DNA of 64,000 bases, taken from Solea solea. Lineage: Eukaryota; Chordata; Actinopteri; Pleuronectiformes; Soleidae. A program made the position numbers and the translations under genes. The notes beneath the pieces were generated by a model. It did no database searches and was not told where the DNA came from. It saw only the letters and a list, made by a program, of their open reading frames with translations. The DNA is taken from assembly GCF_958295425.1 (NCBI RefSeq), contig NC_081153.1, forward strand, positions 6,852,635 through 6,916,634, given 5' to 3'. Below, piece after piece: positions 41,936 through 53,765 of the stretch; the stretch's first letter is position 1, and every line of letters begins with the position of its first letter.

Positions 41936-42663
41936 TAGAAACAACATGGTCGGCAAATATTAGCTTTATAGTTAGTTATATAAACGTGCATAATTTACTT
42001 TGAATGAACTTATTTAGTTGTTACCAAATATAGTATATATTTTTTTAGACATTATCAACTATTTTCTTTTTGCCGCGCACACATACAACGGACACACAAT
42101 GGTATCGCCCCCTGGTGGCCATTTGTCCATACACGGCCTATACGTTTTACTCTGTAACTAAGGACATTTATACTGTATTGGACTGTACTGAAGGAAAGAC
42201 AGATTTAGTCACAGACGGACGTGTCCGCGTCCACAGACATCATGTCCAGGCGCGTCTCAACATGTTTATGGACAGAGGAGATGACACGTTCACGTCAGCT
42301 GGACACTTTCTGCAGCTGTGGACGATGTAATTTAGGTTTGAGACGACGACAGAGGACAGGAGAGGACAGCTGCTGCAGGGCGTCTCTTACACCTCGGGAC
42401 GTGTCTCACCGTGGCTTTGATTTTGGGGATGAGGACGAATCTGAAAGAAAACACAAGTCCTCGGCAAACACAATTTTCAATTTCCTGAACAGTTTTTGAG
42501 GAAATGGTTAAAAACTATAAAAATCTGAGTGTTGTTTTCATTAGCTTGACTTCCCACCACTAGAGGGCAGCGACATTTAACATAATCTAAGGCCACATCT
42601 ACACAGAAACACAACTTTACCTACTTTATAATCCCTTTCTTTTTTTGTTTTCTACAAACACAG

Positions 42664-42925
42664 CCAGGGCTGAAACAATCACTCGATTACTAAATTAATC
42701 GTCAACTATTTTCATCATCGATTAATCGGGTTTTCAGATTTTTCACCTTCTTAAATGTGATTATTTTCTGGTTTCTTTGCTCCATACAAACAAAATAAAT
42801 CGTTGAAACGGAATAATTTTTGGTTTGTGGACAAAACCAGACATTTGAGAACATCATCATTTCCAGTTTTGAGAAAGATTTTTCGACATTTTATGACATT
42901 TTATGGACCCAAACAAGTGAGATGA
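42664..42925 (+). mobile_element. MITE-like family A, copy 2
   Basis: Best-kept left end: CAGGGCTGAAACAATCACTC then ATTAATCGTCAACTATTTTC and ATCGATTAATCGG, followed by all central family blocks. Confidence 0.65.
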
Positions 42926-43420
42926 GTGGTTTTGGTGTAGATGAGAAGCCGAAACTATCGTAAACCTCAGCGCTAACGTCTCCTAGTCACATGAGTTGAC
43001 ATTTCCAGTAATATGCGTTCATATCAATCATATCACAATCGCAATTTCAGTCAAAATAATCGCAATTAGATATCTATATAATCTTGTTCAGCCCTAATTT
43101 CCATTTCATATGAAATGATTTCTGATTTATTGATAAATACAATATAATGATTATTCACGGACACATTTTGTGTCTCCTGCCCTGAAATGAGCTTAAAAAC
43201 AATGTCCCCTGTGGCCTCCCGTAGAGTAAAACACTGAGCCAACGGAAAAGACTTCTGTCACCCTTCTTTCTTTCCTCTGTCTGTTTGTTTTCCTTTTCAG
43301 GAACACCCCCCCGCTCTCCCTCTTTCCTCCCCCCACACACCTTCCCTCTTTTTAACCCTCCAAACACAGTTTCTTCCATGGCCTCATCCATCCTCCCTTC
43401 TTTCCCTCCACTCCTGTCTT

Positions 43421-43458
<38 letters not shown>

Positions 43459-43479
43459 GCAGCAGCAGCCGCAGCAGCA
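43421..43479 (+). repeat. (CAG)n trinucleotide repeat, intergenic
   Basis: About 20 CAG units with two CCG interruptions. It sits downstream of a plausible acceptor (tgttttccttttcag at 43,301) but no coding context is recognisable. Confidence 0.9.
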
Positions 43480-45237
43480 CACGTCCTAATCCTATTACAC
43501 GTGTGTGAAAACCCGCTGGAAGAGAGAGAGAGAGGGAACAGAGAGTGTTTGTGTCCATGTGTGAGTGACTGCACACTATATGACTGTGTCTGCCTGAAGC
43601 CCCCCCCCCCCATATAATGTAGGGAGTTTACAGTAATATAATGTCAGGCATGAGGAGTTTTCCTGTTTACAGCTCCAGTTTATGTAAAAGGAAGCTTCAT
43701 AATCTCATCTTTTTAACTTTAATTCAACTTTAATTCAACTTTAATTTACTGAATGACACTGAAAACTAAAGTTTGCCACAAAGATTGATTTTTTTCCTAT
43801 TCCGAGTGTTAAATGACCTTTGACCCATGTCACACGACACATTACAGACCTACTGTACAGACGTTTATTCAACAAAACATGTAGAAACATGTTTTTTTTT
43901 GTAATTAACTGGCCATAAAATAAGATTTTAGTCATTTAGTAATTACTTGAAGTCCACACACTTGAGCTTTTCAGTCACATATTAAATCTCAATCATCAAA
44001 ATAAAAAAGGTGCAGATACTAAATCGACCAAATCCTCGCGACACAAAGCTTGAAAAGTGCACTTTAAGCTTAACTGGAGTGAATTTCCACAACAAAAGGA
44101 GTCAATTTCCATGTAAACTAACACATGGAATAGCGTCAGTGAAAAAAGGTGGAGCTGCACCGTCTCCTGACGGGGACATTGAAGGCTCAGTGCACTTTTT
44201 GAGACAGTGTTGTTGAAATAATGGCACTTTTTTAACCAATGAAATGCTTTAGAACTGTTGTTTTGAGTTTTCTCTGCTCTCCTTGTTTCTGGTTCTGACT
44301 CAGTTTCTGCTCTCGTCTGGTCGCTGGGATGTCGGAGAGTCGATGTGTGTGTGAGACAGAGAGTGAGAGAGAGAGAGAGAGACGGTGCAGACAGGCCTCA
44401 GTGTGGCTCCTGAAGAGTTCAAGCGCCAAGAAAATAAACAAGCTTTTTGATCACAAAGGGCCCATTCACTGCCTCACTCTTTCTTTCTCTCTTTCTCTCC
44501 CTCCATCTCCCCCCTCCCCCCCTACTTATCCTTGCCTCCTCCTCCTCCACTCTCTCCTCTCCTGACCTCTATTTCTTTTTCATCCTTTTTTCCCCTCATT
44601 TCAGACACGTGTGTGTGTGTGTGTGTGAGTGTTCTTCCCGTGTTATCTTCACACATTTTTTTTCAAGAGCTGGAGGACAAAAGCAGCAGCAGCAGCAGCA
44701 GAGACAGACGTCGTCACGTGACCGGCCAGACAGACAGACAGACAGACAGCGACACAGACGGACGGACAGACAAGGGCCTCCTTATTCCACAAACATAGTC
44801 ATGCTGCAGCGCAGAGAGAACACGACATGGAAAATGTCTTCATCACTTCATCGTTAGAAGAAGAAAAAACACACAAGAGTTTTCCTCTTTCACACACTTT
44901 GCTCTGCTCTGACTTCACCACTTCACACCATGTGTGTGTGTGTGTGTGTGTGTTTTCTTATGCATGCAGATGGGCTGGTGTGAAAAGGCCGCTCCTGTTA
45001 TAGTTTTGTTGTGGAGAGTGAGTGTGTGAGTGAGTGAGAAGTGGGTGAGTGAATGAGTGAGTGAGTGCTGCTCACTCCCGGGTGTGGCTCAGTTCCCATT
45101 TGCCCCCTCAGGCCTGTTTTCCATTTTCAAAACACGCCAGATTTGCTCTGACAGAAAAAAACACCTCCCTCTAAAAAACAATTAAAAACAAAGACATATT
45201 TTTTAAAACTTAACTGAAAGTTTGTACAAGTCTTTTT

Positions 45238-45440
45238 CCGTCTATTTTTGCTGTTTGTTGGAACATGACAGATAATAACCAACTTTTTTATCCTTTATGA
45301 CAATTTTGGTTTGTTTACAAGACAAACCAAACACCGATGAACAATATTCTGCATTTTATAGACAAAACAAGTCATCAATTAACCCATAAAGTAATGAACT
45401 GATTCATTGATATGTAAAATAATAGTCAGTTGCAGCCCTA
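45238..45440 (+). mobile_element. MITE-like family A, copy 3 (decayed)
   Basis: Keeps TTTTGGTTTG, GACAAAACAAGTCATCAATT and the right end CAGTTGCAGCCCTA. Confidence 0.45.
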
Positions 45441-45529
45441 CATTACATCAATACAGTCATATGGACAACAAAGTAAAATATGGCTGTAAATCTCTCTTTT
45501 ACTGTCATTAATATGTAATGAACGTGTTT

Positions 45530-45743
45530 TTCTGTCTATTATTGCTATTTTTAAATTATATAAAGACAAGTTGTTGCATTAAAAATTTTTGGGGGGGTCT
45601 TTTTTAGATCCTTTGTGACAGTTTACTGAACAATTTTTCTCCATTATCTATCTATCACTTTGTGGACAAAACAAGTCATCCATTATTCAATAAAATAATT
45701 AAATTATTAATTGATGAATAAAATCATTATAGTTGCAGCCCTA
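45530..45743 (+). mobile_element. MITE-like family A, copy 4 (decayed, tandem to copy 3)
   Basis: TTTGTGGACAAAACAAGTCA and the right end TATAGTTGCAGCCCTATG, about 300 bp after copy 3 in the same orientation, so the two may be a tandem duplication. Confidence 0.45.
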
Positions 45744-46779
45744 TGTTACCCAAACACAGTCATATATCAACCTAATATCGATAAGAAATTCAAAAATATA
45801 GCTGTGAATCTCTCATTTTGACTCTTTTACTCTCAGATATTATTAAAGGGGAATATGGAAACATTGATTGTCAGAATTAATCGATAAATGAAAAATCAAG
45901 ATGACCTTTTTAGCCCAGATTAACATTAATGCCACACTGTGTGAAATCAGAGTTGATCACGTGTTCCCTGTGATGAAATATCCTCTGCGATTTCCCACAT
46001 TTATCAATCATCAGTGAGTGATTGACTCAGGTCACTGATTGGGGGTCATTACCACCTCAGTAATGAACTGATGGTGACTCAGGTTATAAATTAGGTCCCA
46101 ATCACTGCCCCAATTGACACATATGTAACTGTAAGCACCCCTGCTGGGCTTTTGTTGCTGCTACTTTCACATGCAGCCACTCACACAAGCACACACACAC
46201 ACACAAACGCACTATAATTTCCACTACAGCTCTGTTTAAACCTGATTTGCCACAGTTTTCATATGCTTGATCAAACCTGCTGTGTTGCATTGGCAGACAT
46301 GGATGGGGCGGAGTCAGTGGGGGTCACTGACGCCAACTGAAATGTGACTGGCCCCTGAAGTTTCCTCTTGTCTTTCACCTTCTTCCACCTACTTCTGCGT
46401 CCTCTGCTCAGATAAATGTGCGTCACTCAGCATACAGCGCAGGAACGTCTCCACAGACATGAAACAGACATTTGTTGATATTTAAAAGTTACAAACTGGT
46501 ATAATGTTGGTGTTTCTTGTTTTTTTTTCATATTATTTTCATTGATACTGTGCCTCTTTTTGTAATGTGTTGATATTTCAGAGTTACGTACTACAGCTTT
46601 AAGTCAGTCATATGTAATCCAGAGTTAATGACATGTTCTGTAGAAATGTGTGTGTGTGTGTGTGTGTGTGACACATGAAAACACCTGGCTTCCCTTTCAA
46701 CACACTGTCACTCAAAATGTAAACAAGCAGAGTAGAGCAAGGATGCTCAGTTTAGCGGTACTTCTTTCATTAAAGAGAA

Positions 46780-46960
46780 AGTGTGTGTGAGTTCTTGTAT
46801 TTGTCACCTCTTCAGTCCTCATGGAGACTAAAACCTGGTCCCAATGAAGCAGAACCTCAATTCTGAGGAACTGGTTATGGTTGAGGTTGAAGAGATAACA
46901 CTTTGTCCAAGTGGATGTTAGTCAATGCAGTGTCCTCAGGTGTGTGTGTTGTGTGATGAT
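46780..46960. repeat. Opposite-orientation relative of the 12.5-kb repeat
   Basis: CTCATGGAGACTAAAACCTG, AGAACCTCAATTCTGAGGAA, then a GTCCTCAGGTGTGTGTG end. It mirrors the intronic copy at 12,520-12,710. Confidence 0.55.
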
Positions 46961-47394
46961 AACACTGTTATGTAAATGTCACTGTGTCTCCACCTCCATT
47001 CATTCACCCGCTGATTGTCTTTCCTTCCCTCCTCATGTCTCCTCTTCCTCCTCTCTGTCTGTCTTTCTGTCTGTCTGTCTGTCTGTCTGTCTTCTCTGAG
47101 TCTGAGTTCTCAGGTAAACACGCTCATCTCATCTCAACACCTCACCCGTAACGCGTCTCCACAGCAACGCCGTGACGCGCCAGAGAAAGAGAGAGAAAGA
47201 GAGAGAGGTGACAAACAGAGAAAGCGACGAGTCCTCATCCAAGATCGTCTATACCACAGGATGAGCCACTAAAAATGAATAAAATAAAATAAAAACCTGT
47301 ATGTCCTTGTTTGTATTGTTCACTTTATTGTCACTGTGTACAAGTGATTTTCTTATTTTATTTTATTTTTACGACATACGTTTCAATGAATTTG

Positions 47395-47575
47395 GTAAAT
47401 GGAAGACTCTTTGGGTCCTGTATAAGGTGACTGGTTATAGGGTGGGGTGCCCCTGAGAAAGGCACCCAATCCCTCATCGCTCCTGCGCCCGACTTGTGTG
47501 TGTGTTCATTACTGGTGTGTAATAAGGATGGCTTAAATACAGAGGACAAAATCACTATCGCTAATTGGTTGTGTA
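47395..47575 (+). repeat. SINE-like dispersed repeat
   Basis: GCCCCTGAGAAAGGCACCCA then ATCCCTCATCGCTCCTGCGC, later GGCTTAAATACAGAGGACAA, a series I recognise from many fish genomes. Boundaries are approximate. Confidence 0.5.
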
Positions 47576-47714
47576 TTGGTTGTCAACATGAAAACACAAA
47601 GGTAGTCTTGAAACACATTTACGATAAAAGAAAAAAACCATTCACCTAGAGGTTAAGTCTGAGGCAGTACCTCCAACGTCTACCAGGGCTCTGCTTTAAC
47701 TGATGCTGCTTCTT

Positions 47715-47960
47715 ACTAGGGATGAGCATTGGTATCGGTCAATATTGGTCCGATACAGGTCGATATCCCTGAATGGATATCAGACAGATAAAAATGTAGA
47801 ATGCGATACAATCCAGCAATCAATCATTACAACACAAATGTGTTATAAACAGCTTCATAGTTCATAAATGGTCTAAAATGACTGTATCAGACTAATATTG
47901 GTATCGGTACATACTTGAGTTTGTGATATTGGTATCGGACACAAAAATGTGGCATGTCCC
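47715..47960. repeat. MITE-like element with GGTATCGG motifs
   Basis: Starts TAGGGATGAGCATTGGTATC and ends ...GTATCGGACACAAAAATGTGGCATGTCCC with several TATTGGTATCGG repeats; this family is common in teleosts. It ends about 150 bp before the erf-like promoter region. Confidence 0.5.
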
Positions 47961-48109
47961 ATTATTACTTCCTACATGACAATACTTTCTTTTCACGTAA
48001 TAAAAAGAGTGGATTTAATTTATTTATTTTAAATGAAGGGGGAAGTGTGTCATTTACACTTCATTATTTGTTCATTTATTTGCATATTTCACCTTTAAAA
48101 ACACAAATC

Positions 48110-48888
48110 CAGAAATGCACCTCCAGAGTGATCATCAGCCAGAAAAACGTAGACGATCTTTGGCAACAAGTGGGCGTTGAGTTTCTCTCCCCGCTCCTCC
48201 CTCCGCAGGTCAGCGTGGGCGGCCCCGTGTGGCAGGAGGAGAGAGAAACACGACACCCCGCCAGAGGAAGAAGGGGGGGCTGAGAGAGCACGAAGTGTGT
48301 GAGTGAGTGAGTGGAAAAAGAAAAAGTGTGTGCCGGAGGAAGAAAGAGTGAGAAAGAGGCAGAGAAAGAAGAATAACTTTATTTTAAATCCTCTTTCGGC
48401 ACAGCGTCGTTGTTTTTAAGTGTCGGCGAGGATGAAGACGGTGATGACGAGGAAAAGAGCAGGCGGTGTCTTCACAACAGACGGGATGAACATTTAGACT
48501 CGTCGCATTCCGTTGCTCCAGCAGCACCGACCGACGGCAGCAGCAGCAAACTCCGACCTGCGCCATTCACACCCGGGCGACTGGAGCGCCCCCTTCCTCC
48601 TCCTTCTCCTCCTCCAGAGATTTGGGGCAACATTTTCTCATCAGAACACACGAACACTCTGGCACAAAAGTTTTTGAGAAAAAAATAGAAGCTTGTGCGA
48701 AGTAAACGGAGTTTTTTTTGTTTGTATTTTTAACTTTTGACTGGACGCCGGAGCAGGTTCTTCTCTCGCAAGCCTCTTCTTGTGAGAACAACACCGGAGG
48801 AGGGAGCGGGGGTGTCGCTGCTAACGGCTAAGCTAACTCCCCGTCTAAAGTTACAAGTCGACGGGGGAAAGTGAGCGAAGCGGCGAGG
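48110..48888 (+). promoter_or_regulatory. Probable promoter and 5' UTR of erf-like gene
   Basis: Sequence upstream of the MKTTTDG start becomes GC- and CpG-richer than its flanks (GTGGGCGGCCCC at about 48,215, several CCGGAGG motifs) and loses microsatellites. No TATA box at a useful distance is seen, consistent with a CpG-type promoter. The start of transcription cannot be placed. An octamer ATTTGCAT lies just upstream at 48,078-48,085. Confidence 0.5.
48432..48497 (+). other. Upstream ORF in the erf-like leader
   Basis: ATG to TAG, 21 codons (MKTVMTRKRAGGVFTTDGMN then Ile), with G at -3, lying 391 bp before the presumed start codon. It is a uORF only if the transcript begins before 48,432. 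Confidence 0.3.
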
Positions 48889-48910
48889 ATGAAAACCACG
48901 ACAGACGGGG
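48889..48910 (+). CDS. erf: First coding exon of a probable ETS repressor factor (ERF), partial gene
   Basis: The ATG has A at -3 and encodes MKTTTDG plus one base before the strong donor G|gtgagt. As recalled, mammalian ERF starts MKTPADTG and is then interrupted before FAFPDWAYKPE, the start of the ETS domain, so both the peptide and the tiny first coding exon fit. ERF lies near POU2F2 in human (19q13.2), which adds synteny support, with the same transcriptional orientation. ERF is a nuclear repressor that binds GGAA sites and is exported on ERK phosphorylation. The ETS-domain exon is not visible up to 64,000, so the gene continues beyond the window. ERF-like paralogues (ERFL, ETV3) are alternatives. 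Confidence 0.6.
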
Positions 48911-49582
48911 GTGAGTACACGGTCACGCACATTCACCACACTTTTATTTCATTTTATTTTCGCCCCCTTTTTGTTTTCGCCCTTCTTCTCCTAAAGAAAG
49001 CAGCGCATGTAGCTTCCCGTGCTAACTGGCTAGCACGCTAAGCAACTCCAGGGAAAGTGTGACAAAATTATGGCGCAAGTGTGTGTGTGTGTGCGCGGAT
49101 CTCCCCGAGTCTCCTGTTGTTGTTTCAGTGGAGACTGGGAAAGACCGTGATTCTTATTTTACGTACTTTCTAACACAGTCAAGACTTATTCAAACTGTAT
49201 TTCAGCCATGTTGAACTTTAAGCGCATGTCCCCAAAAGTTACTGTGTAGTGGGATTAACAGTCAATGAGGATAAGTGGTTATCTTTAATTTCCTGCGTGA
49301 CTGTGAAGGAGTCAGATTCAGGGCCAAAGTGCACACAGACTGTGCCTTACCACTGATGTTTAATAATGATTTCATTGTTATTAACTTTTTTTTTACTCGC
49401 AATGTACCCTTAAGGAAGCCAAATGAGCTCTGCACACAAGTTTAAAATGCAACATGAAATCAAGGCGAGAAAGTTCATCACCAGTTTGATATAACACACT
49501 AGAAGTTGTGTTCGTAATCCAATCATGCCAGTCATTTTACACCTTTCACTGCACGCTTTAATGATGAAGTGGTGATAACAAC

Positions 49583-49904
49583 ATTAATCAAGCACTAAAT
49601 TAACCATCAACTTATTTTGATAATCGATTAATCGGTTTGAATGTTTCTTTTTTTTCTCATTTTCACTTTTTTAAATGTGAATATTTTTTGGTGTCTTTGC
49701 TCCATTTGACAAACGGATCTTTTAAAACTGGAAAATGCTGGTTTGAGAACAAAACAAGACATTTGAGAATATCATAATTTAGAGGTTTGGGAAACGACAA
49801 CTAGCATTGTCTGACTTTTATGGACCAAACGAATACTCGATTCCTCTGGAAAATAATCTACATATTAATTGATTATGGAAGTAATCGTTAGTTGCAGCTC
49901 TAGA
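49583..49904 (+). mobile_element. MITE-like family A, copy 5
   Basis: Nearly full: TTTTGATAATCGATTAATCG on the left, the central blocks, and GTAATCGTTAGTTGCAGCTC with TAG on the right. Confidence 0.65.
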
Positions 49905-49924
49905 AACCTGAGACTTAATGCAGA

Positions 49925-50300
49925 CATATTACATACTCGCACAAGAACTTTTTATCCACATGCAACGGGCATTTGGGGAGAGTAAAGAAAATGTCAAAGC
50001 GCCACCTTGTGTTTTCATGTTTACAACAATACGTAACTCTGGGAAATCGTCTTTGTTGTTGTTGTCTTGTGTTTGAAGTTTGTGCACAGATTTGTTTGTA
50101 CAGGTTTTTGGTGTCTTGTGTTGGCAGCGTTGCAGCGCCACACACAGGCCTGGCATATACACTACAGTGTTCAGAGTTGTGTTGGGGGAATTCATGTGTA
50201 TGAAGATATTTCTTGGAAAGATGCCGTGTTTACGGAAAAGCCTATAAGAACAAAATATTAAAATACTGTATAGCGAATGTTTTGTTTCCATGTGGACAAA
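49925..50300. repeat. Dispersed repeat, CAGCGCCAC...CTGGCATAT family (copy 2)
   Basis: GTTGCAGCGCCACACACAGG then CCTGGCATATACACTACAGT and ATGCCGTGTTTACGG; the left part (CACATGCAACGGGCATTTGG) is related to 55,318-55,338 (CACATGGAACTGGCATTTTG). It sits just after a MITE-like copy. Confidence 0.65.
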
Positions 50301-53300
50301 CAAGTACAGTGATGAGCAGCAGGTGGCACAAGTCTGGGTCACCACAGGAAAAACAAGAAGACGTAACTGTATTATCGTAATAATATTTGCGACTTGCACC
50401 AAGTTGGGATTGTCCAGCTTGTGTAGAAATTGGGATTTAGATTTAACATACCCTAACTTCTTAATTATTGAATATTTTGAGGTCCCTCAGTGCTCCCCTT
50501 TTCACCTTCCATCTACAGAAGTAGTGTCCCACCACCTTCTTACACAGACCGATTGCCCTCGATGTTTTTGTCTTTTTTTCTTTTTTTGTCATTTTTGTCA
50601 GTGCATTTTCTCAAAGAAATTGTAATTCATTCAGTTCGAGTTGTGATACAAGGCTATAACCCTTACACACACTTACTACTCACAAGCACATTCACTTAAT
50701 CACTCACAGTAACTCATGATAATTGGTCAGTGTGTTATAGCAACAGTTGTTGTGTTGCGTCCTTTTTTGTGTAGCCAAAATGGTTCCACACAACCAACAT
50801 TCTCTGTATTTTTGACACAAAAATGTCCACAGTGCCAGGTTGTGTTGAGCCCGAGGCCATTGTTCATCAGGTAACCTCTTCCCTCCTCCTTCAGCCAACT
50901 GCTCTGCTTTCACTTCCAAGTCACTTGAGTGTAATTGCAGCCCTTATGGTTAGAAAATCTCATTTTATCATATTGCGATATTATCACAAATGCTATTACT
51001 CACTTAGACCTACTACACTAGCAGGAAAGCTGGCAAAAGGCTACAAACGTTGATTTATCTATTGACTATTATTAAGGTTGGGTAATGTGGCCATAAAACT
51101 TGTGGCATCTACAGAGTAGATAATTAAAGATTAAAAATGTGCCTTGTCTTTAATGGCATATTTGCGTTTGTGATTATTCTAAGATGGCCGTGTCAGGTTT
51201 CTATTCATCCCTGCATAGACACAGCCTGCAGTGAAAGGCGGGAAGTGACTTACATGATTGGATTGTGAACCTAACTGCTGTTGTATTTAATCAGTTTAAC
51301 TCGCTTAGATTACATGCCTCCAGCCATTTGATTGTTGTGTGAATTTGGCTTCCTCCTGAAAGGCATTTTCTGAGTAAACCTGTTTTTGACCCTTGACTCA
51401 TGCATCGGATCGGATCAAGGTGGATTGTTTTTACCTGTGTAGTTGAAAGCTTTTCTTGGATGATTTCAGCTCCGAAACCCGTAGTCCCTGCTTTATCAAA
51501 TTCTGCAAATTTTTCCAGGGCATTTTTTGGTTCTCCTAACATTGTTATGATTTTCCATGCAAGGGGTATGATTTCACCTCCAATGTGCATTTAGGTGCTT
51601 TTAAACTCAGTTCAGTCAGGAGTGTTGTGTGGTAATCTTGGGCAGGCAGAGCTCCAGTTTCCATAATGGATGTTTTAAGAGTGGAATACCACACACCACA
51701 ACACAACGTCATAATTAGAAATATGGCTCCTAGATCACGGTGCTGCTTGAGATAACTTTTTATATCAAAACGATAAAACTTAAACACAAGAAGCCTTTTA
51801 TACTGTGGGCTCTTTTTGTCAAGAGCTCTGCAATTAAATGAGTTTAAACGAGAAGATTGGACAATCGGGTGTAGAATTGTTTGGTTTTCAGCATGCTTTT
51901 AAGTTAAGCAACTAGCTTCAACAATGAAACATCCTTATTCTGCAGAAAATTCTTCACAGGCAATTGTAAAACAGTGAAATAAAGTCACCCTAGAGAGTCA
52001 CACGAGCAAATTCTGTTTAACTTTAAGCTGCAATGATGCAGACGATGGCTCCCTCTGTCTGCTTTATTTATTCTGTTTGGTTTACAATGACTTTTAAGAG
52101 CTTCACACTCCAAAGTGTGACGGCACGGCGTCAAAATGAAAGCCAAATTGGTTTGTGTGCTCTCAGCAGTTCCCATTTTTTCGTGATTCACATAAACTAC
52201 ACTCGGGTTTCCAGAAATAAGCATCGCTTGTGATTCACTGGTTACAAAAATATGATGATGGTCATTTTGGTTTCATGAGAGCACTTTTTTTGCGAGGCGA
52301 GGATGGCATTGAGTAAACCTGATTTATATCCACATTACATTACATTACACTCTCAGCTACACAGCCCCTTTGTTTGTATGTCCCATGGTGTTAGAGCCTG
52401 TTGACTACTGTGTGTGTGTGTGTGTGTATAAATATATATGGGTCAAACTCCACTCTCTTCCTATCAGGAAGTCAGCAGTCTGGCCCCACCAGCTTCAATT
52501 TTCCACTTGTGTTACTCCTTGTATCAACAACGCGCCACATGTAAGACGTCACAGCTGTAGACAGGCTTGGCCAGCAAACTCGCACGCCAAGCAAGAGTGT
52601 GTGTGTGTGTGAGGTGTGTGTGTGTGTGTGTGAGCACGGGAGTGAGTGTGTGTGTCTGTTTGAGTGAGTGAAAGGAGCCATACATGAGCAATTAGCCGGT
52701 GTTAAGTCTGGTGAGCGCCGGGCTGCTGTTTACGACCGTGAATTTATTTAAATGTTTGTGAGTGTAAGTGGATGCGTGTTTGTGTGTGTGCCCATATGTC
52801 TGTCACTGTGCCTCACTACCTGACACTGATGTGGTCACAACAATGTGAGTGTTTTCACTTTTCCCAGCGAGACCAAATTGCCCTTGAGGAAGACCATTTG
52901 GTTGTGGGCAGTTGACTCAGCCCATTGTAATTACAGGAAGAGCCGCTAGACATCTTTATGCAGATTCTAATGGCTCTAATAACAACTGGTTAGTCCAAAC
53001 TAATGAAGCAAGGTCTCATTTTATTTTAAATAAATGACACTGTTAGTTTCTTTTGGGAAAGACTGTTGTGTTACTGTCTCAACACCACCATACTGAATTA
53101 AGCCGTTGGCACCAGCAGCAGAGACGTGACAATTTCAAAACAAGTTGAGGCCAAGTTGTTTGTCTCGGGGAAAGTTTGAGAAGAGGTGCTGGCAACCGAT
53201 GTACAGCGATGTGGTTTATGTAGTTGCTGTGTTTTAGGACACTCTGTCTCTCTGTGAGTCACTGGAGATGCTGTTAGTGTCAAAACTCTTCTGGTTTCGT

Positions 53301-53457
53301 GAAGCCAAATCGGAAGTGAACATTTTTTGAATATTCAGCAGGGGGCGACTCCATCGGTTGCAAAAAAATCAGCTTGAATGGAAGGCTTTGGTGAAATTAG
53401 CCTGTTTTTCAGAACAATCACTATCAACCTGAAAGTTCTAATAAAAAGTGTTTTTCT

Positions 53458-53703
53458 TTTAATAATTAGAGCAAATCCTCTGATTTCTCAGCTTCTTAAA
53501 TGTGAATTCTTTCTGGTTTCTTTGCTCCTTTTATAAAAAAGAAATCATTAAAACTGAACCATTTTGGTTTGTGGACAAAACTAAAAATTCAAGAACATCA
53601 TCATTTCGAGGTTTGGAAAACACCGATCCAACATTTTCTGACATTTTACGGACCAAACAAGTACTCCATTAATACTTTTGAAAGTAATTGTTAGTTGCAG
53701 CTC
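53458..53703 (+). mobile_element. MITE-like family A, copy 6
   Basis: Central blocks plus right end GTAATTGTTAGTTGCAGCTC. The preceding 53,327-53,400 belongs to the GGGGGCGA-type repeat. Confidence 0.6.
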
Positions 53704-53707
53704 CAAA

Positions 53708-53726
53708 GACGTGTGTGTGTGTGTAC

Positions 53727-53765
<39 letters not shown>
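53708..53765 (+). repeat. Compound (GT)n(AT)n(AC)n microsatellite
   Basis: GTGTGTGTGT, then ATATAT, then ACACAC: a self-complementary arrangement that could form a hairpin, directly following MITE copy 6. Confidence 0.9.

Noticed and set aside
42070..42330. 86-codon plus-strand frame
   Set aside because: No family resemblance; it lies in repeat-derived sequence (CGCCCCCTGGTGGCC).
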